The notes: generated from the sequence alone by a model not told the origin. Numbered from the stretch's first letter, positions 1 to 9,262 are shown. The stretch is DNA of 64,000 nt from Bdellovibrionales bacterium (GCA_018266375.1 JAFEAO010000003.1:127578-191577); one strand, 5' to 3'. Made by a program: numbers and translations.

Positions 1-1061
1 TTGTCCGTCGTTAAGCTCTGCGCGATCGCGGGCGATTGATACTCGTCCACGCCATTGACGGCAAGAGAGCCAAAGAGCGACAGATCGGGTTGGACTTTTT
101 GAAGAAAAGTCTCGCTGTTCGCGACCGCAAAGCGTTCGCCTTGTTCGGCTGCGAGCACGTCATCCGATTTCTCGGCACGTTGTGGCGGCGTCAGTTTCAA
201 GATATCGCCCGTGCTGATCGGCGCGAGTTGATCTTGAACTTCCGCCGCGCTGGAATTGCGGTAGACATTAAACGACAGTGTGGCTGCGCGTTGAGCGTTC
301 TGGCTGGTTTCAAGCTCGATTTGGCGGAGTTGGTGACTTGCTTTTGCCTGAAGCATGTCGCTCTTGTCGGAGAGGTGATTGTTGACGCGTTTTGAAGTCC
401 AATCGAGGATTTTTTTAGCTCGCTCGAGCACTTCTTGCTGGAGGCGTACCGACTCGCGAGCGATCACGAGATTGTAGTAAGCCGCTTCGGCTTGGGCGAG
501 GAGCTTTTTACCGGCCAAGCGCTCGGCGTAGTGCAATTGCAAAGACGCGGCTTCGTCCTTTTCAGACATCGCGTTGGTCTCTTTGCCAAATCCGTTACGC
601 CATAGCGGCATGGTCAAATCGAGTTGGGTATTGCCTTGGACATATTTGAAAGCGTTCGCCGGGATGGTGCTCGAAGCGAAGCCATATTGATTGTTGCTGA
701 GAAGAGTGTAGTTAAGTTTTGCGTTCAAGCCCCAGTTGAAGGTTTTTTCGACGCCGAAGAGCAAATTGTCAGCCGTGGTTCGCGATCCCGCGAAAAATCC
801 TGAGACTTCGCGCGCATCGTACAGGTGACTCGCCTGAAGGGCGAGGCGAGGCATATAGTAGAGGTCGCCTTCGGCAGCGGTTTTCTCCGCACCTTCGGTA
901 TTGGCGGCATTGGCCTGGTAGCCCGGGGACTGAGTCCGAACCTGGCCCAAGTAATCCTGGACAGTGAGGCCTGCGGCTTGAGTAGTCGAGGCAAATAGGA
1001 TGAAAATTACGGACAATTTGAGAGATTTTTGTTGATTTAGACGCAACGGTTGATGCGACAT
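1..1061 (-). CDS. TolC-family outer membrane efflux protein (C-terminus off window)
   Basis: Outer-membrane channel component of a tripartite export system. The frame is open from an ATG at 1061 to the window edge (353 codons). It begins with a basic, hydrophobic signal peptide ending in TQAAG. The mature part has the alternating strands and long heptad-like helices of the TolC fold, for example around AEAAYYNLVIARESVRLQQE. A GGAG lies upstream of the ATG. The gene is divergent from a TetR regulator, which probably controls it; the membrane-fusion and inner-membrane pump genes would be expected beyond the left edge. The family call is firm; the substrate is unknown. Confidence 0.85.
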   Translation of the reverse strand, partial: MSHQPLRLNQQKSLKLSVIFILFASTTQAAGLTVQDYLGQVRTQSPGYQANAANTEGAEKTAAEGDLYYMPRLALQASHLYDAREVSGFFAGSRTTADNLLFGVEKTFNWGLNAKLNYTLLSNNQYGFASSTIPANAFKYVQGNTQLDLTMPLWRNGFGKETNAMSEKDEAASLQLHYAERLAGKKLLAQAEAAYYNLVIARESVRLQQEVLERAKKILDWTSKRVNNHLSDKSDMLQAKASHQLRQIELETSQNAQRAATLSFNVYRNSSAAEVQDQLAPISTGDILKLTPPQRAEKSDDVLAAEQGERFAVANSETFLQKVQPDLSLFGSLAVNGVDEYQSPAIAQSLTTD

Positions 1062-1111
1062 AAGGGCTCCGAAAAATGTTGATTACTACTTTAGGATAAG
1101 GCACAATAAGT

Positions 1112-1127
1112 ATGTAGTCAATTACAT
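1112..1127. promoter_or_regulatory. Putative TetR operator between tolC-like gene and tetR
   Basis: ATGTA (1112-1116) and TACAT (1123-1127) form an inverted pair with a 6-base gap in the 105-base divergent intergenic region. A related GTTGATTACTACT stretch lies nearby at 1078-1090 and resembles the reverse complement of part of the site. Position and symmetry fit a TetR-type operator serving both genes. This is inference from symmetry only. Confidence 0.35.
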
Positions 1128-1166
1128 TATTATCAAGCAGAGGTAAATGACGACGGTGTACTAAAG

Positions 1167-1850
1167 ATGATGAACTTTTTGAAAAAGCACAAGAAGTCCG
1201 GTGAGAAGTGTCCCCGTACTCACGATCGGAAAGCGACCGAGTCTGCGCTTTTGTTGGCAGGCGCGCGTCTCTTTGCTCAAAAAGGTTATGAAAACACCCG
1301 GACCTTGGACATCGCGAAAGAAGCGGGCGTGAATGAGGCGCTGATCTTGCGTTACTTCGGCGGCAAGGAAGGACTGCTTGGTGCGATCTTTAAAGACGAA
1401 GAGGGCTTACAGGCGCTGATCAACATGAAGCACGGCGCGGTTTGCGCCGACCACGAGATGTTTCCGGCCGCAGCCGAAAAGAAACAGTCTCTAAAAGACG
1501 CGGTTAAGACTTACTATAAAAACGCTGTAGCCATGGTCGATATTAAAGAACCGTATATGCGGATCTCGACTTCTCGTGCTCTGGTTGACGATGAAACGGC
1601 GAGGATGATGCGCGCGAAATTGATCGAACGCCAAAATGGGTTTTTGGTCGAGTCTCTCCAAAAGTTTTTCGACGCTCAAGGTAAGAAGATCAAGCCAAAA
1701 GAGATGGAGGCCGTCGTTACCCTTTTATCGTCGACAAACTACGTGATGAACTTCATGGCTCGCAAGGTTTACAAAGTTGATCCCGAGCGTATCGACAATG
1801 CGTCGGATTTCATGGCCGAGTTGCTCGAGCATTATTTTAAAGATCGTTAG
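1167..1850 (+). CDS. TetR/AcrR-family transcriptional regulator
   Basis: DNA-binding repressor of 227 aa. Residues about 25-75 form the TetR helix-turn-helix, with the typical run ARLFAQKGYENTRTLDIAKE followed by ALILRYFGGKEGLL. The rest is the helical ligand-binding and dimerisation part, which cannot be assigned a ligand. The N-terminus carries about 20 extra Lys/Arg-rich residues before the domain. Divergent from the TolC-like gene, so it most likely represses that efflux system and itself. The start at 1167 is followed by a second ATG; either would work. Confidence 0.88.
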   Translation: MMNFLKKHKKSGEKCPRTHDRKATESALLLAGARLFAQKGYENTRTLDIAKEAGVNEALILRYFGGKEGLLGAIFKDEEGLQALINMKHGAVCADHEMFPAAAEKKQSLKDAVKTYYKNAVAMVDIKEPYMRISTSRALVDDETARMMRAKLIERQNGFLVESLQKFFDAQGKKIKPKEMEAVVTLLSSTNYVMNFMARKVYKVDPERIDNASDFMAELLEHYFKDR

Positions 1851-1869
1851 GTGGCGAGCCGGCCGGGCT

Positions 1870-2676
1870 TCAGCGCTTTTTCTTTACGGTTTTTTTGATT
1901 TTGCCGGCCGGGCCGAGTTTTTCCAAGTCATACACCACGAACATCCGGTTCTGAATACGCCACTTGACGTCGTAATCTTTAACCAGGAGTCCGAAGTCTT
2001 TACCTTGTGATTCATCGGCATCGGGTGGAAGCTCGCGTTTTTGAAATCCAGGACGCGGATCAATGGTGAGAAGTTGTTCGATCAGGTCTTCGATTCCTGG
2101 ATATCCGTTGGCCTCCGCTTCGGCGACCTTTTCGAGAGCAGGACCTTCGAAGAGCACCGGAGTTTTCTGGATATCTTCGTTGGCCCAGCCCGGATTCGCG
2201 TCCGCTACGGAGTCGGCGTAAGCGATGTAAGGCTTGATGTCCAAGATCGGGGTTCCATCGAGCAAGTCGAGACCGCTCACGTGGAGTTCGGCGCCACCCT
2301 TGGCTTCGAAATCGATTTCTTCGAGCTTCACGACCGAGAGTCCGATCGGATTCGGGCGGTGGGGTGAACGCGAAGAGAGAACACCGACTTTTGCTTTACC
2401 ACCCAGGCGAGGCGGGCGGATCGTGGGCTTCCATTTGTTACCGCCGTGGGCGTGAAACACAAAGATGATCCAGATGTGCGAAAATTCCTGCAGAGTCTTG
2501 AGCGCATATTGATAGTCGGGATGCGCGTTAATCTTGATCACGCCGCGCGCTTCCGGAACGAGACCGGGCTGTCTTGGAATACCGAAGCGCTGAGTGAAAG
2601 GTGTCTTGGCGATCCCGATCGCTTCAAATTGAAACGTCGGTAGAGGCGCCTTTTTTGTATTCTTTCCGGTTGGCAT
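1870..2676 (-). CDS. trmO: tRNA (N6-threonylcarbamoyladenosine37-N6)-methyltransferase TrmO-like
   Basis: SAM-dependent methylation of t6A37 in tRNA (TsaA/YaeB/TrmO family). The 268-aa protein has the beta-barrel TsaA domain from about residue 16 to 155. Signatures are SRSPHRPNPIGLS at 102-114 and DLLDGTPILDIKPY at 137-150. The C-terminal extension to residue 268 is longer than a minimal TsaA domain and ends in a Lys-rich tail. The gene follows dps on the same strand but a strong terminator separates them, so it probably has its own promoter. TetR ends 20 bases away, convergent. Confidence 0.85.
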   Translation of the reverse strand: MPTGKNTKKAPLPTFQFEAIGIAKTPFTQRFGIPRQPGLVPEARGVIKINAHPDYQYALKTLQEFSHIWIIFVFHAHGGNKWKPTIRPPRLGGKAKVGVLSSRSPHRPNPIGLSVVKLEEIDFEAKGGAELHVSGLDLLDGTPILDIKPYIAYADSVADANPGWANEDIQKTPVLFEGPALEKVAEAEANGYPGIEDLIEQLLTIDPRPGFQKRELPPDADESQGKDFGLLVKDYDVKWRIQNRMFVVYDLEKLGPAGKIKKTVKKKR

Positions 2677-2785
2677 GCTAGGTGCATTCTAACATGACTA
2701 GCTTTAAAAAATACCGGGCATTTACTGCCTCTCTTTGCTTTTGCACTCTGTTGACCCCTGCAATTGGCGACAGTCAATCCGTACA

Positions 2786-2826
2786 AAAAGAAAAGCCCGA
2801 ACGTACTTTTCACCGGTTCGGGCCTT
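2786..2826 (-). terminator. Rho-independent terminator after dps
   Basis: GCCCGAAC (2795-2802) and GTTCGGGC (2816-2823) form a perfect 8-bp stem. On the minus strand it is followed by a T-rich run (complement of 2784-2794). It sits 22 bases downstream of the dps stop codon. Confidence 0.85.
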
Positions 2827-2847
2827 CAGTCTCAATTTTAGCTTGGA

Positions 2848-3324
<477 letters not shown>

Positions 3325-3366
3325 AGGGCCTCCTAAATTTTACGAGTCTAGAATAGCAACAAAAGG

Positions 3367-3417
3367 CCGATAGATAAATTACAATAAAAATATCTTATTA
3401 TAGTATTTATCTATCGG
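3367..3417. repeat. 13-bp perfect inverted repeat flanking an AT-rich segment upstream of dps
   Basis: CCGATAGATAAAT (3367-3379) and ATTTATCTATCGG (3405-3417) are perfect reverse complements with a 25-base, almost all-A/T spacer. On the minus strand the spacer contains TATAAT. The element lies between the 3' end of dps's upstream neighbour (3464) and the dps start (3324). It could be an operator pair around the dps promoter or a long hairpin in the leader. Confidence 0.6.
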
Positions 3418-3463
3418 TAGAAAATTGCTGATCTAGAACTTTTATCGGGTCTTTTGCCCCGAT

Positions 3464-4678
3464 TTAGTGCCTTGCCGGAGTTGGGCTCGGAGACGGCAGT
3501 GCCGGAGAATCGTACTTGCAATTGAGACTGTCTTGCCAGTTCACCGCATACGCGTTCTTGAAGTCGCCTGTAAATTTCTGCACGAACTTCTTGATTGTTT
3601 GAGGCGCGGTCATGAAGAGTCCGAATTCGCGGTTCACCGTCAGGCTCTGTGTCGAACCGTTAACGGATCCGACCCACAAACGATTGCCATCGATGAGGAT
3701 CGCTTTTGCGTGGAGATAACCCGGGAAGTTATTGATCTTCATCTTCTCGGTGAACATCCGGCTCTGAATGCCAGCTTGGTCGAAAGCGGTGAAGTTCCTG
3801 GTCCACTTATCGACGGTGTAAGCGTCAGGTTTTTGGAAGTAGCAAACGCTTGAGACTTGCATGTAAATCTTCACGCCGCGTTTTGCCGCGTCAATAAGGG
3901 CCGCGTTCATCGTCGGGTCGTTCAGATATTGGTTCTGAATCATGATCGAGGTTTTAGCCGACTGGATAAACTTGATAATCGGGTCGAGAGAGAAGGGGCT
4001 CACGGTAATACGAGCTGCCATGGGAGTGCTTAGGATCTGTTGAAGGTTGTAAGTCTCACCTTTGAGATCGAACTCGAAGATGTACCCGAGTGTGCGAAGC
4101 ACGTTCTTGTCGCGAGTCATGATGGTGTAGTCGCGGTTGCAGGCTTCGGGTTTTTCTAAATAATCGCAGAAGTTACTCGGATTGAAATTACCGGTGCTGA
4201 TCAACGCGACCGACGAGTCGGCGATAAGGATCTTGCCGTGTTCGTAGCAGTACTTGGCGGTCGGTGAGCAAAGTGCCTTGGTGTTGTAAGGCTCGTATGA
4301 ACCTTTGTGTTGGCGAACCCATGCCACGAACTTTTTTTTGATTTGGCAATCCTGCGGATCGGTTTGCACGAGAGGGTCGAAAATTTTGCAAGCCACGCCG
4401 AGCGGAGCGCCGTCTTGAACGATGCGGAGGCGAACGCCACGTGCGACCGCGTTTTCGAGGGCTTGGATCACGTGCATGTCATCCATCTCGTAAATTTCGA
4501 TATCGATCGTGCGTTTTGCTTTGTTGATGATCGACGTGATCGGCATGCCTTCGGCATTGTCGTAGAGCGTGTCGGTTTGTGCGGATGTTGGAGTGTTTAG
4601 TTGGGCGTTTGCGGTCACGGATGCGATCAGAATAAAGAGCGCGGACGCTCCTTTGGTGAAGCGAAGAAGTGCGTGCAT
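3464..4678 (-). CDS. Secreted phospholipase D-like protein (two HKD motifs)
   Basis: Exported phosphodiesterase of the phospholipase D superfamily, 404 aa. Residues 1-25 are a signal peptide ending TANAQ. Two HxKxxxxD motifs are present, at H147-D154 (HGKILIAD) and H323-D330 (HAKAILID), so both halves of the composite active site appear intact. Asn/Ser residues follow each motif (STGNFN, VGSVNGS) as in the family. Paired cysteines suggest disulfides outside the cytoplasm. Substrate could be phospholipid or nucleic acid. The region before the ATG is unusual: a run of nine G's where the ribosome binding site should be. Confidence 0.88.
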   Translation of the reverse strand: MHALLRFTKGASALFILIASVTANAQLNTPTSAQTDTLYDNAEGMPITSIINKAKRTIDIEIYEMDDMHVIQALENAVARGVRLRIVQDGAPLGVACKIFDPLVQTDPQDCQIKKKFVAWVRQHKGSYEPYNTKALCSPTAKYCYEHGKILIADSSVALISTGNFNPSNFCDYLEKPEACNRDYTIMTRDKNVLRTLGYIFEFDLKGETYNLQQILSTPMAARITVSPFSLDPIIKFIQSAKTSIMIQNQYLNDPTMNAALIDAAKRGVKIYMQVSSVCYFQKPDAYTVDKWTRNFTAFDQAGIQSRMFTEKMKINNFPGYLHAKAILIDGNRLWVGSVNGSTQSLTVNREFGLFMTAPQTIKKFVQKFTGDFKNAYAVNWQDSLNCKYDSPALPSPSPTPARH

Positions 4679-4680
4679 AT

Positions 4681-4689
4681 CCCCCCCCC
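4681..4689 (-). promoter_or_regulatory. G9 homopolymer at the ribosome-binding position of the PLD-like gene
   Basis: Nine consecutive C's on the plus strand, read as G9 on the coding strand, end two bases before the ATG at 4678. No other Shine-Dalgarno sequence is visible. Slippage in the tract would change the purine-rich element and its spacing, so phase-variable translation is possible. The tract length is seen; the function is inferred. Confidence 0.5.
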
Positions 4690-4730
4690 GGGAAGTTGAT
4701 GCCTAAATGTTAATCGGTTGGAGAGGTCGT

Positions 4731-4767
4731 ATCGGGTTTCAACTTGCACCACAAGTTGAAACCCGAT
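4731..4767. repeat. 16-bp perfect hairpin between protease and PLD-like genes
   Basis: ATCGGGTTTCAACTTG (4731-4746) and CAAGTTGAAACCCGAT (4752-4767) are perfect arms around a 5-base loop. It begins 9 bases past the protease stop, so a terminator or 3'-end stabiliser for that transcript is likely. There is no T-run on the minus side. It resembles in form the 17-bp hairpin at 35847-35885. Confidence 0.7.
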
Positions 4768-4775
4768 CGAAACTT

Positions 4776-5606
4776 TTAAAGTGCAGAGGATGCGCTGCTC
4801 ACGAGGCTTTGAACCTTTTCGCGAGGCACCCAAGTATAGATCGAGCTTGTGACGCAGTCGCTACGACTTGCGACACCGATCACGTAAACTTGGTTATTTA
4901 CAGCAACCATGGCCGGTCCGCCGCTGTCGCCGCTGCAAGCGTCTTTGTTAATTTGACCTTGGAAAACGAGGTTAATTTTGCGAGGTCCGAGTTGGTTCAT
5001 CGCAACCGTCACCTGACGGAGCGTGCCTGAAGTATCCGGACCCGTCTTTGATTTCGAGTCGCGTTCTTCTTTGGAAGTGATGCCGTAGCCGGCGAGAACC
5101 ACTGGAGAGCCAGCCTGAAGGGACTTTAGGGTGTTAGCTTGGTTCAAGAACTGAGCGGCTTCATAGCCCTGTGGAAGGCCGCCGTCGAAGCTCACGAGAG
5201 CAAGGTCGGTGTATTCAGTTGTATTACTATTATCTGGTGAGTAGCCCGACACCATTTGGATCTTGCTAGCGATACGGTAGTTAGGGCCGATGCGAGCAGG
5301 CTGCTGTTGAGCGAAAATCCTTTTAACGGTGTTGATGATGCCTCCCGTTCCGAACACCACGACGGCGCCTTTCACGCCGTAGATGCAGTGAGCTGCCGTC
5401 AAGATCGTCTTATCGTTAACGATCGAGCCTGTGCAGAGCGAGCCTTCGCCTTTAGCATTGATCATAAAGAGGGCGACCGTGCGGCGAGCGATTACGCTGC
5501 TCGCTTGCACATTTGAGCCGCCGATAATTGTACTGCCGGTTTCGCCCGCGAAGGCTGGGGTTTGGAGGACTGAAAGGATTGCGACCATCGAGAGAATTAA
5601 TTTCAT
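4776..5606 (-). CDS. Secreted trypsin-like serine protease (S1 family)
   Basis: Exported endopeptidase of the chymotrypsin fold. Counting from the ATG at 5606, the catalytic triad is H73 (LTAAHC), D134 (TDLAL) and S228 (GDSGGPA). A signal peptide (about residues 1-20, ending AFA) precedes a mature start resembling trypsin zymogens (IIGG). Cysteine pairs fit the family disulfides. The 5606 ATG is preferred because it begins directly with the signal peptide; an in-frame ATG at 5630 would add 8 residues. No clear Shine-Dalgarno is seen at either. The target could be host, prey or self envelope proteins; none is indicated. Confidence 0.9.
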   Translation of the reverse strand: MKLILSMVAILSVLQTPAFAGETGSTIIGGSNVQASSVIARRTVALFMINAKGEGSLCTGSIVNDKTILTAAHCIYGVKGAVVVFGTGGIINTVKRIFAQQQPARIGPNYRIASKIQMVSGYSPDNSNTTEYTDLALVSFDGGLPQGYEAAQFLNQANTLKSLQAGSPVVLAGYGITSKEERDSKSKTGPDTSGTLRQVTVAMNQLGPRKINLVFQGQINKDACSGDSGGPAMVAVNNQVYVIGVASRSDCVTSSIYTWVPREKVQSLVSSASSAL

Positions 5607-5768
5607 GTGCTTGGGTGTAGCAAGCAGCATGACTTATAGATAATGGTTAGTTTTTCTTATGATGCAATGCGTAATAACAGTATAGTTGATACGGCGAGAG
5701 GCGTTATCTTTAAGAGTTGCCAAGTTACTAACAAGTGTGAATTTAGGCGCAGTTTGGCTCCAAAAGTG

Positions 5769-8700
5769 TCAGGAGGACGTTTTTGTTTTTAGAACGGTGA
5801 TACCGACGCCGATTTTGCCTTCTTCGACATCAGTCGCGATTTCAGTGTGTGTACCCTTGATTGCCGATTCGCTCGAGACGTACTCGAGTTTAGTCGTGAG
5901 AGTCTCTTGCTTCAGCACGGCTTCGTGCGCCTTCGCTGCATCGAGGAGTTTGCCCTCTAAATAGAGAGTGAGGCTGATGCGATCGTCAAGTTTGAGATCC
6001 GCATTCTTGCGCGCTTGTTGAATCTTGCGCATCACTTCGCGCGAGAGGCCTTCTAATACCTGTTCTTCGCCGAGGGTTGGATCGACTTCAAACGAGATCA
6101 GCTGGTGAGCAGCGATGTTTGGATTGTTGCCATGAGCGAGACGCTGAATCTCGACATCGGCAATCGTGACAGATTCGCCTTCGATCGTCATGATCTGACC
6201 GGCTTCGAGTTTTTCGAGATCGGCGTTTGAGAACTGAGCGATCTTCGCGGCGATAGCTTTCATTTTGCCGCCGACTTTTTTACCGAGTACCGGGAAGTTC
6301 GCCTTGGCTTTGACTTGGATATACTTGTCTTCGTCAGTGACGTACTCAAACTTGCGGATGTTGAGCTCGTCTTGGAAGTACACTTCGAGTTTTTTGAGTT
6401 CGTTCAAAGCTTTTTGATCACGATGGATGAGTTTCATCGAGAGGAGCGGGATCTTCGCTTTGATTTTAATCTTTTCGCGAAGGTTGCGTCCGAGCATCAC
6501 CAGTGCGTCCATGCGTGCGACCGCCGCCTCAAGCTCCGGCTTGATAAGCGCGGTATTGAGCGCGGGGAAACCCTCGAGGTGCACGCTTTCTTTGCGGGTG
6601 CCTGGCGGGAGCGCGCGCGAAAGGTTTTGGTAGGTTTCTTCGGAGAGGAATGGCGCGAACGGCGCCATGATCTTCGATAAAGAGGTCAGCACGTAATAAA
6701 GCGTCTCATACGCGTACCGCTTGTCTTCCGGCATGCCTTCTTTCCAGAAGTGCGGACGATTGAAACGAATGTATGTATTGGTCAACGACTCGATGAAGTT
6801 CAGGAGCTCGGGTACCACCGAGTACAAACGATACGCAGCCATCTCTTCTTCGGTCTTTTTGATGAGCGAGTGGGTCTTGGACAAAATCCACTGGTCGAGA
6901 AGGTTAGGGGACTTAACGTAATCGCCTTTAGGTTGGAACTTATCGATCGAACCGTAAGAAGTGAAGAACGAATACGCGTTCCACCAGCGGAGTAAAATGC
7001 GGCGAACGATCTCGCGCACGCCCCTTTCGGCGAAGCGCAACTCTTCGGCCTTCACGGCTGGTGAGTCGATCATGTAAAGCCTGATCGCATCGGCGCCGTG
7101 CTCGTTGATCACGGCAGAAGGATCGGGGTAGTTTTTGAGCGACTTGGACATCTTTTTGCCGTCTTCGGCCAAGATCATACCGTTGACGACGACGTTCTTA
7201 AATGGCGCTTTGCCGAACAAAGCGGTGCCGATCACCATCAAGGTGTAGAACCAGCCGCGAGTTTGGTCCAAGCCTTCGGCGATGAAGTCCGCCGGGAAGT
7301 TGTCTGCGAACTCCTTTTCGTGTTTGAACGGATAACCCCATTGAGCGTAAGGCATGGAGCCCGACTCAAACCAACAGTCGAGTACGCTGTCGATACGGCG
7401 GTATTCAATGCCATCTTTATTGATCACGATGATATCGACGGATTCCTTGTGGAGGTCGTTTACTTTTTGACCGCTTAGCTTTTCGAGCTCGTCGCGAGAG
7501 CCGACGCAGAGGAGTTTCCCGTCTTTTGATTTCCAGATCGGGAGCGGAGTGCCCCAAAAGCGATTACGCGAGATCGCCCAGTCGCGAGCGTTCTCAAGCC
7601 AGTTGCCGAAGCGTCCGTCGCGCAAGGTCTCGGGAATCCAGTGTGTACTTTTGTTGGCGGTGACCATTTGATCTTTGATTTTTTCGACCGCAACGAACCA
7701 AGAAGGAACCGCGCGATAGATGAGCGGCGTACCGGAACGATAACAAAACGGATACGAGTGGACGAGCGTGTCTTGCTTGTAGAGGCGCCCGTCTTTTTTG
7801 AGGCGCGCGATGATTTCTTTATCGGCGTCTTTGACCTTCATTCCTTTGAAGTCCGAAACTTCGGTGGTGAACACGCCGTCGTCGTCGACCGGATTAACCA
7901 CGGGCATGTGGTTGGCCTTCATTGCGAAAAAGTCTTCCTCACCGAACGCAGGCGCCATGTGGACGATGCCGGTACCGGAATCCGTCGTGACGTGATCAGA
8001 GTGAATGACTTTGAATGCGCCTTCGGCGCGTTTGGAAGCAAAGTACGGGAGAATTTCGGTGTATTCGAGGCCAACAAGCTCGGCGCCTTTGAAAGTTTTG
8101 AGTGTCTCGAAATCTTCGAGAGGCTTTTTAGAATAAGCGGCAAGACGCGCGTCCGCGAAAATGAGGTGCTTGCCGCTTGATTTTTCCTTCACGAGCGCGT
8201 AGCTGATCTCGCGACCGACGGCGAGGCCCAAGTTTGAAGGAAGGGTCCATGGAGTGGTCGTCCAGGCAACGATCGCAGTGTCGGCAGGTACTCCAAGTTT
8301 CGTGCTTGATGCAGCCACGAGCGGGAACGTCACCGTCACCGCAGGGTCTTGCACTTCGCGGTAATCCAAGTTTGCTTCGAAGTTCGAGAGCGGAGTTGAG
8401 ATGCCTGTGGAGTAAGGCACGACTTTCATGCCTTCGTAGATGAGGCCCTTGTCAAAGAGTTGTTTAAAGACCCACCACACGCTTTGCATGAACTCCACTT
8501 GCATCGTGAAGTAAGCGTTGTCCATGTCGACCCAGCGGCCCATGCGTTTGACCGTCTTTTTCCACTCGGTGGAGTAGCGATCGACGATCCCGCGGCAAGC
8601 GGCATTGTATTTGTCGACGCCGTACTCGAGGATGTCGACGCGCGAGTGGAGATTTAAAGTTTTATTGATCTCGAACTCGACCGGAATGCCGTGACAGTCC

Positions 8701-8984
8701 CAACCGAAGCGGCGTTTGACCGAGTAACCCTTCATGGTCCAGTAGCGGGGGACGATGTCTTTTAGCGTGCCGGCGAGCAAGTGACCGTAGTGAGGGAGGC
8801 CGGTTGCGAACGGAGGACCGTCGTAAAAGCTAAACGCCTTCGAGTGGGCACTGTCGCCTCCACCCACAAGGGCGGAAGTATCACGGATCGATTTTTCGAA
8901 AATTTTATTTTGATCCCAAAAAGCGATCTGTTTTTCTTCAAGCTTGGGGAAGTTGACTTCGGGCTTTACGGGTTCGAATGACAT
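5769..8984 (-). CDS. ileS: Isoleucyl-tRNA synthetase, type 2 (eukaryote-like)
   Basis: Charges tRNA-Ile with isoleucine; class I synthetase of 1071 aa. The HIGH-type motif is HYGH at 65-68 within TGLPHYGHLLAG, and KMSKS lies near residue 610 (GKKMSKSLKNYP). The CP1 editing domain and C-terminal helical tRNA-binding region are full length. The HYGH form, the length and absence of an obvious C-terminal zinc-finger motif point to the IleS2 class rather than the shorter E. coli type. That class is generally mupirocin-tolerant. The start ATG at 8984 has no strong Shine-Dalgarno. The gene stands alone in its transcription unit as far as can be seen. Confidence 0.95.
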   Translation of the reverse strand: MSFEPVKPEVNFPKLEEKQIAFWDQNKIFEKSIRDTSALVGGGDSAHSKAFSFYDGPPFATGLPHYGHLLAGTLKDIVPRYWTMKGYSVKRRFGWDCHGIPVEFEINKTLNLHSRVDILEYGVDKYNAACRGIVDRYSTEWKKTVKRMGRWVDMDNAYFTMQVEFMQSVWWVFKQLFDKGLIYEGMKVVPYSTGISTPLSNFEANLDYREVQDPAVTVTFPLVAASSTKLGVPADTAIVAWTTTPWTLPSNLGLAVGREISYALVKEKSSGKHLIFADARLAAYSKKPLEDFETLKTFKGAELVGLEYTEILPYFASKRAEGAFKVIHSDHVTTDSGTGIVHMAPAFGEEDFFAMKANHMPVVNPVDDDGVFTTEVSDFKGMKVKDADKEIIARLKKDGRLYKQDTLVHSYPFCYRSGTPLIYRAVPSWFVAVEKIKDQMVTANKSTHWIPETLRDGRFGNWLENARDWAISRNRFWGTPLPIWKSKDGKLLCVGSRDELEKLSGQKVNDLHKESVDIIVINKDGIEYRRIDSVLDCWFESGSMPYAQWGYPFKHEKEFADNFPADFIAEGLDQTRGWFYTLMVIGTALFGKAPFKNVVVNGMILAEDGKKMSKSLKNYPDPSAVINEHGADAIRLYMIDSPAVKAEELRFAERGVREIVRRILLRWWNAYSFFTSYGSIDKFQPKGDYVKSPNLLDQWILSKTHSLIKKTEEEMAAYRLYSVVPELLNFIESLTNTYIRFNRPHFWKEGMPEDKRYAYETLYYVLTSLSKIMAPFAPFLSEETYQNLSRALPPGTRKESVHLEGFPALNTALIKPELEAAVARMDALVMLGRNLREKIKIKAKIPLLSMKLIHRDQKALNELKKLEVYFQDELNIRKFEYVTDEDKYIQVKAKANFPVLGKKVGGKMKAIAAKIAQFSNADLEKLEAGQIMTIEGESVTIADVEIQRLAHGNNPNIAAHQLISFEVDPTLGEEQVLEGLSREVMRKIQQARKNADLKLDDRISLTLYLEGKLLDAAKAHEAVLKQETLTTKLEYVSSESAIKGTHTEIATDVEEGKIGVGITVLKTKTSS

Positions 8985-9059
8985 GCAAGAGAGCTTAACA
9001 AAACGCGGTATCGCTCGTAAAGTGCGGTTTTAATTCAAAATTGGTCTTTGACCTGGTTA

Positions 9060-9262
9060 CTTAGTCGTTATAGCTCGGGCGTTATCTTTTCTGACGCTGA
9101 TCTTAATCGGCTATCGATAGCGACTCTTTGAGGAGCCGGGTATAGCGAGGCGGTGCGTGGGTATAGCTTTGCAACCGGAGTTCTCACGGATGATGCCGCT
9201 CGTGTTCGGTTTGATTTTTGGACACGTGCGCCTGTAGCGATACAGGTGCTTTTAAATTTTTA
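9060..9262 (+). other. Gene-free segment with plus-strand terminator; possible small RNA
   Basis: The gap 8985-9291 upstream of ileS has no convincing ORF. On the plus strand it holds a TTGACC (around 9049) as a possible -35, a palindrome GCTATCGATAGC near 9110, a CGTGT/ACACG stem (9201-9226) and a terminator (9228-9253 plus T's). No plus-strand gene lies upstream to need that terminator. A structured RNA of about 170-180 nt is possible. I could not match it to 6S, SRP or tmRNA. Confidence 0.3.
9228..9262 (+). terminator. Rho-independent-type hairpin on plus strand
   Basis: GCGCCTGTA (9228-9236) pairs with TACAGGTGC (9241-9249), one G-T pair, loop GCGA. It is followed on the plus strand by TTTTAAATTTTT. 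On the minus strand no T-run follows. Confidence 0.6.
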
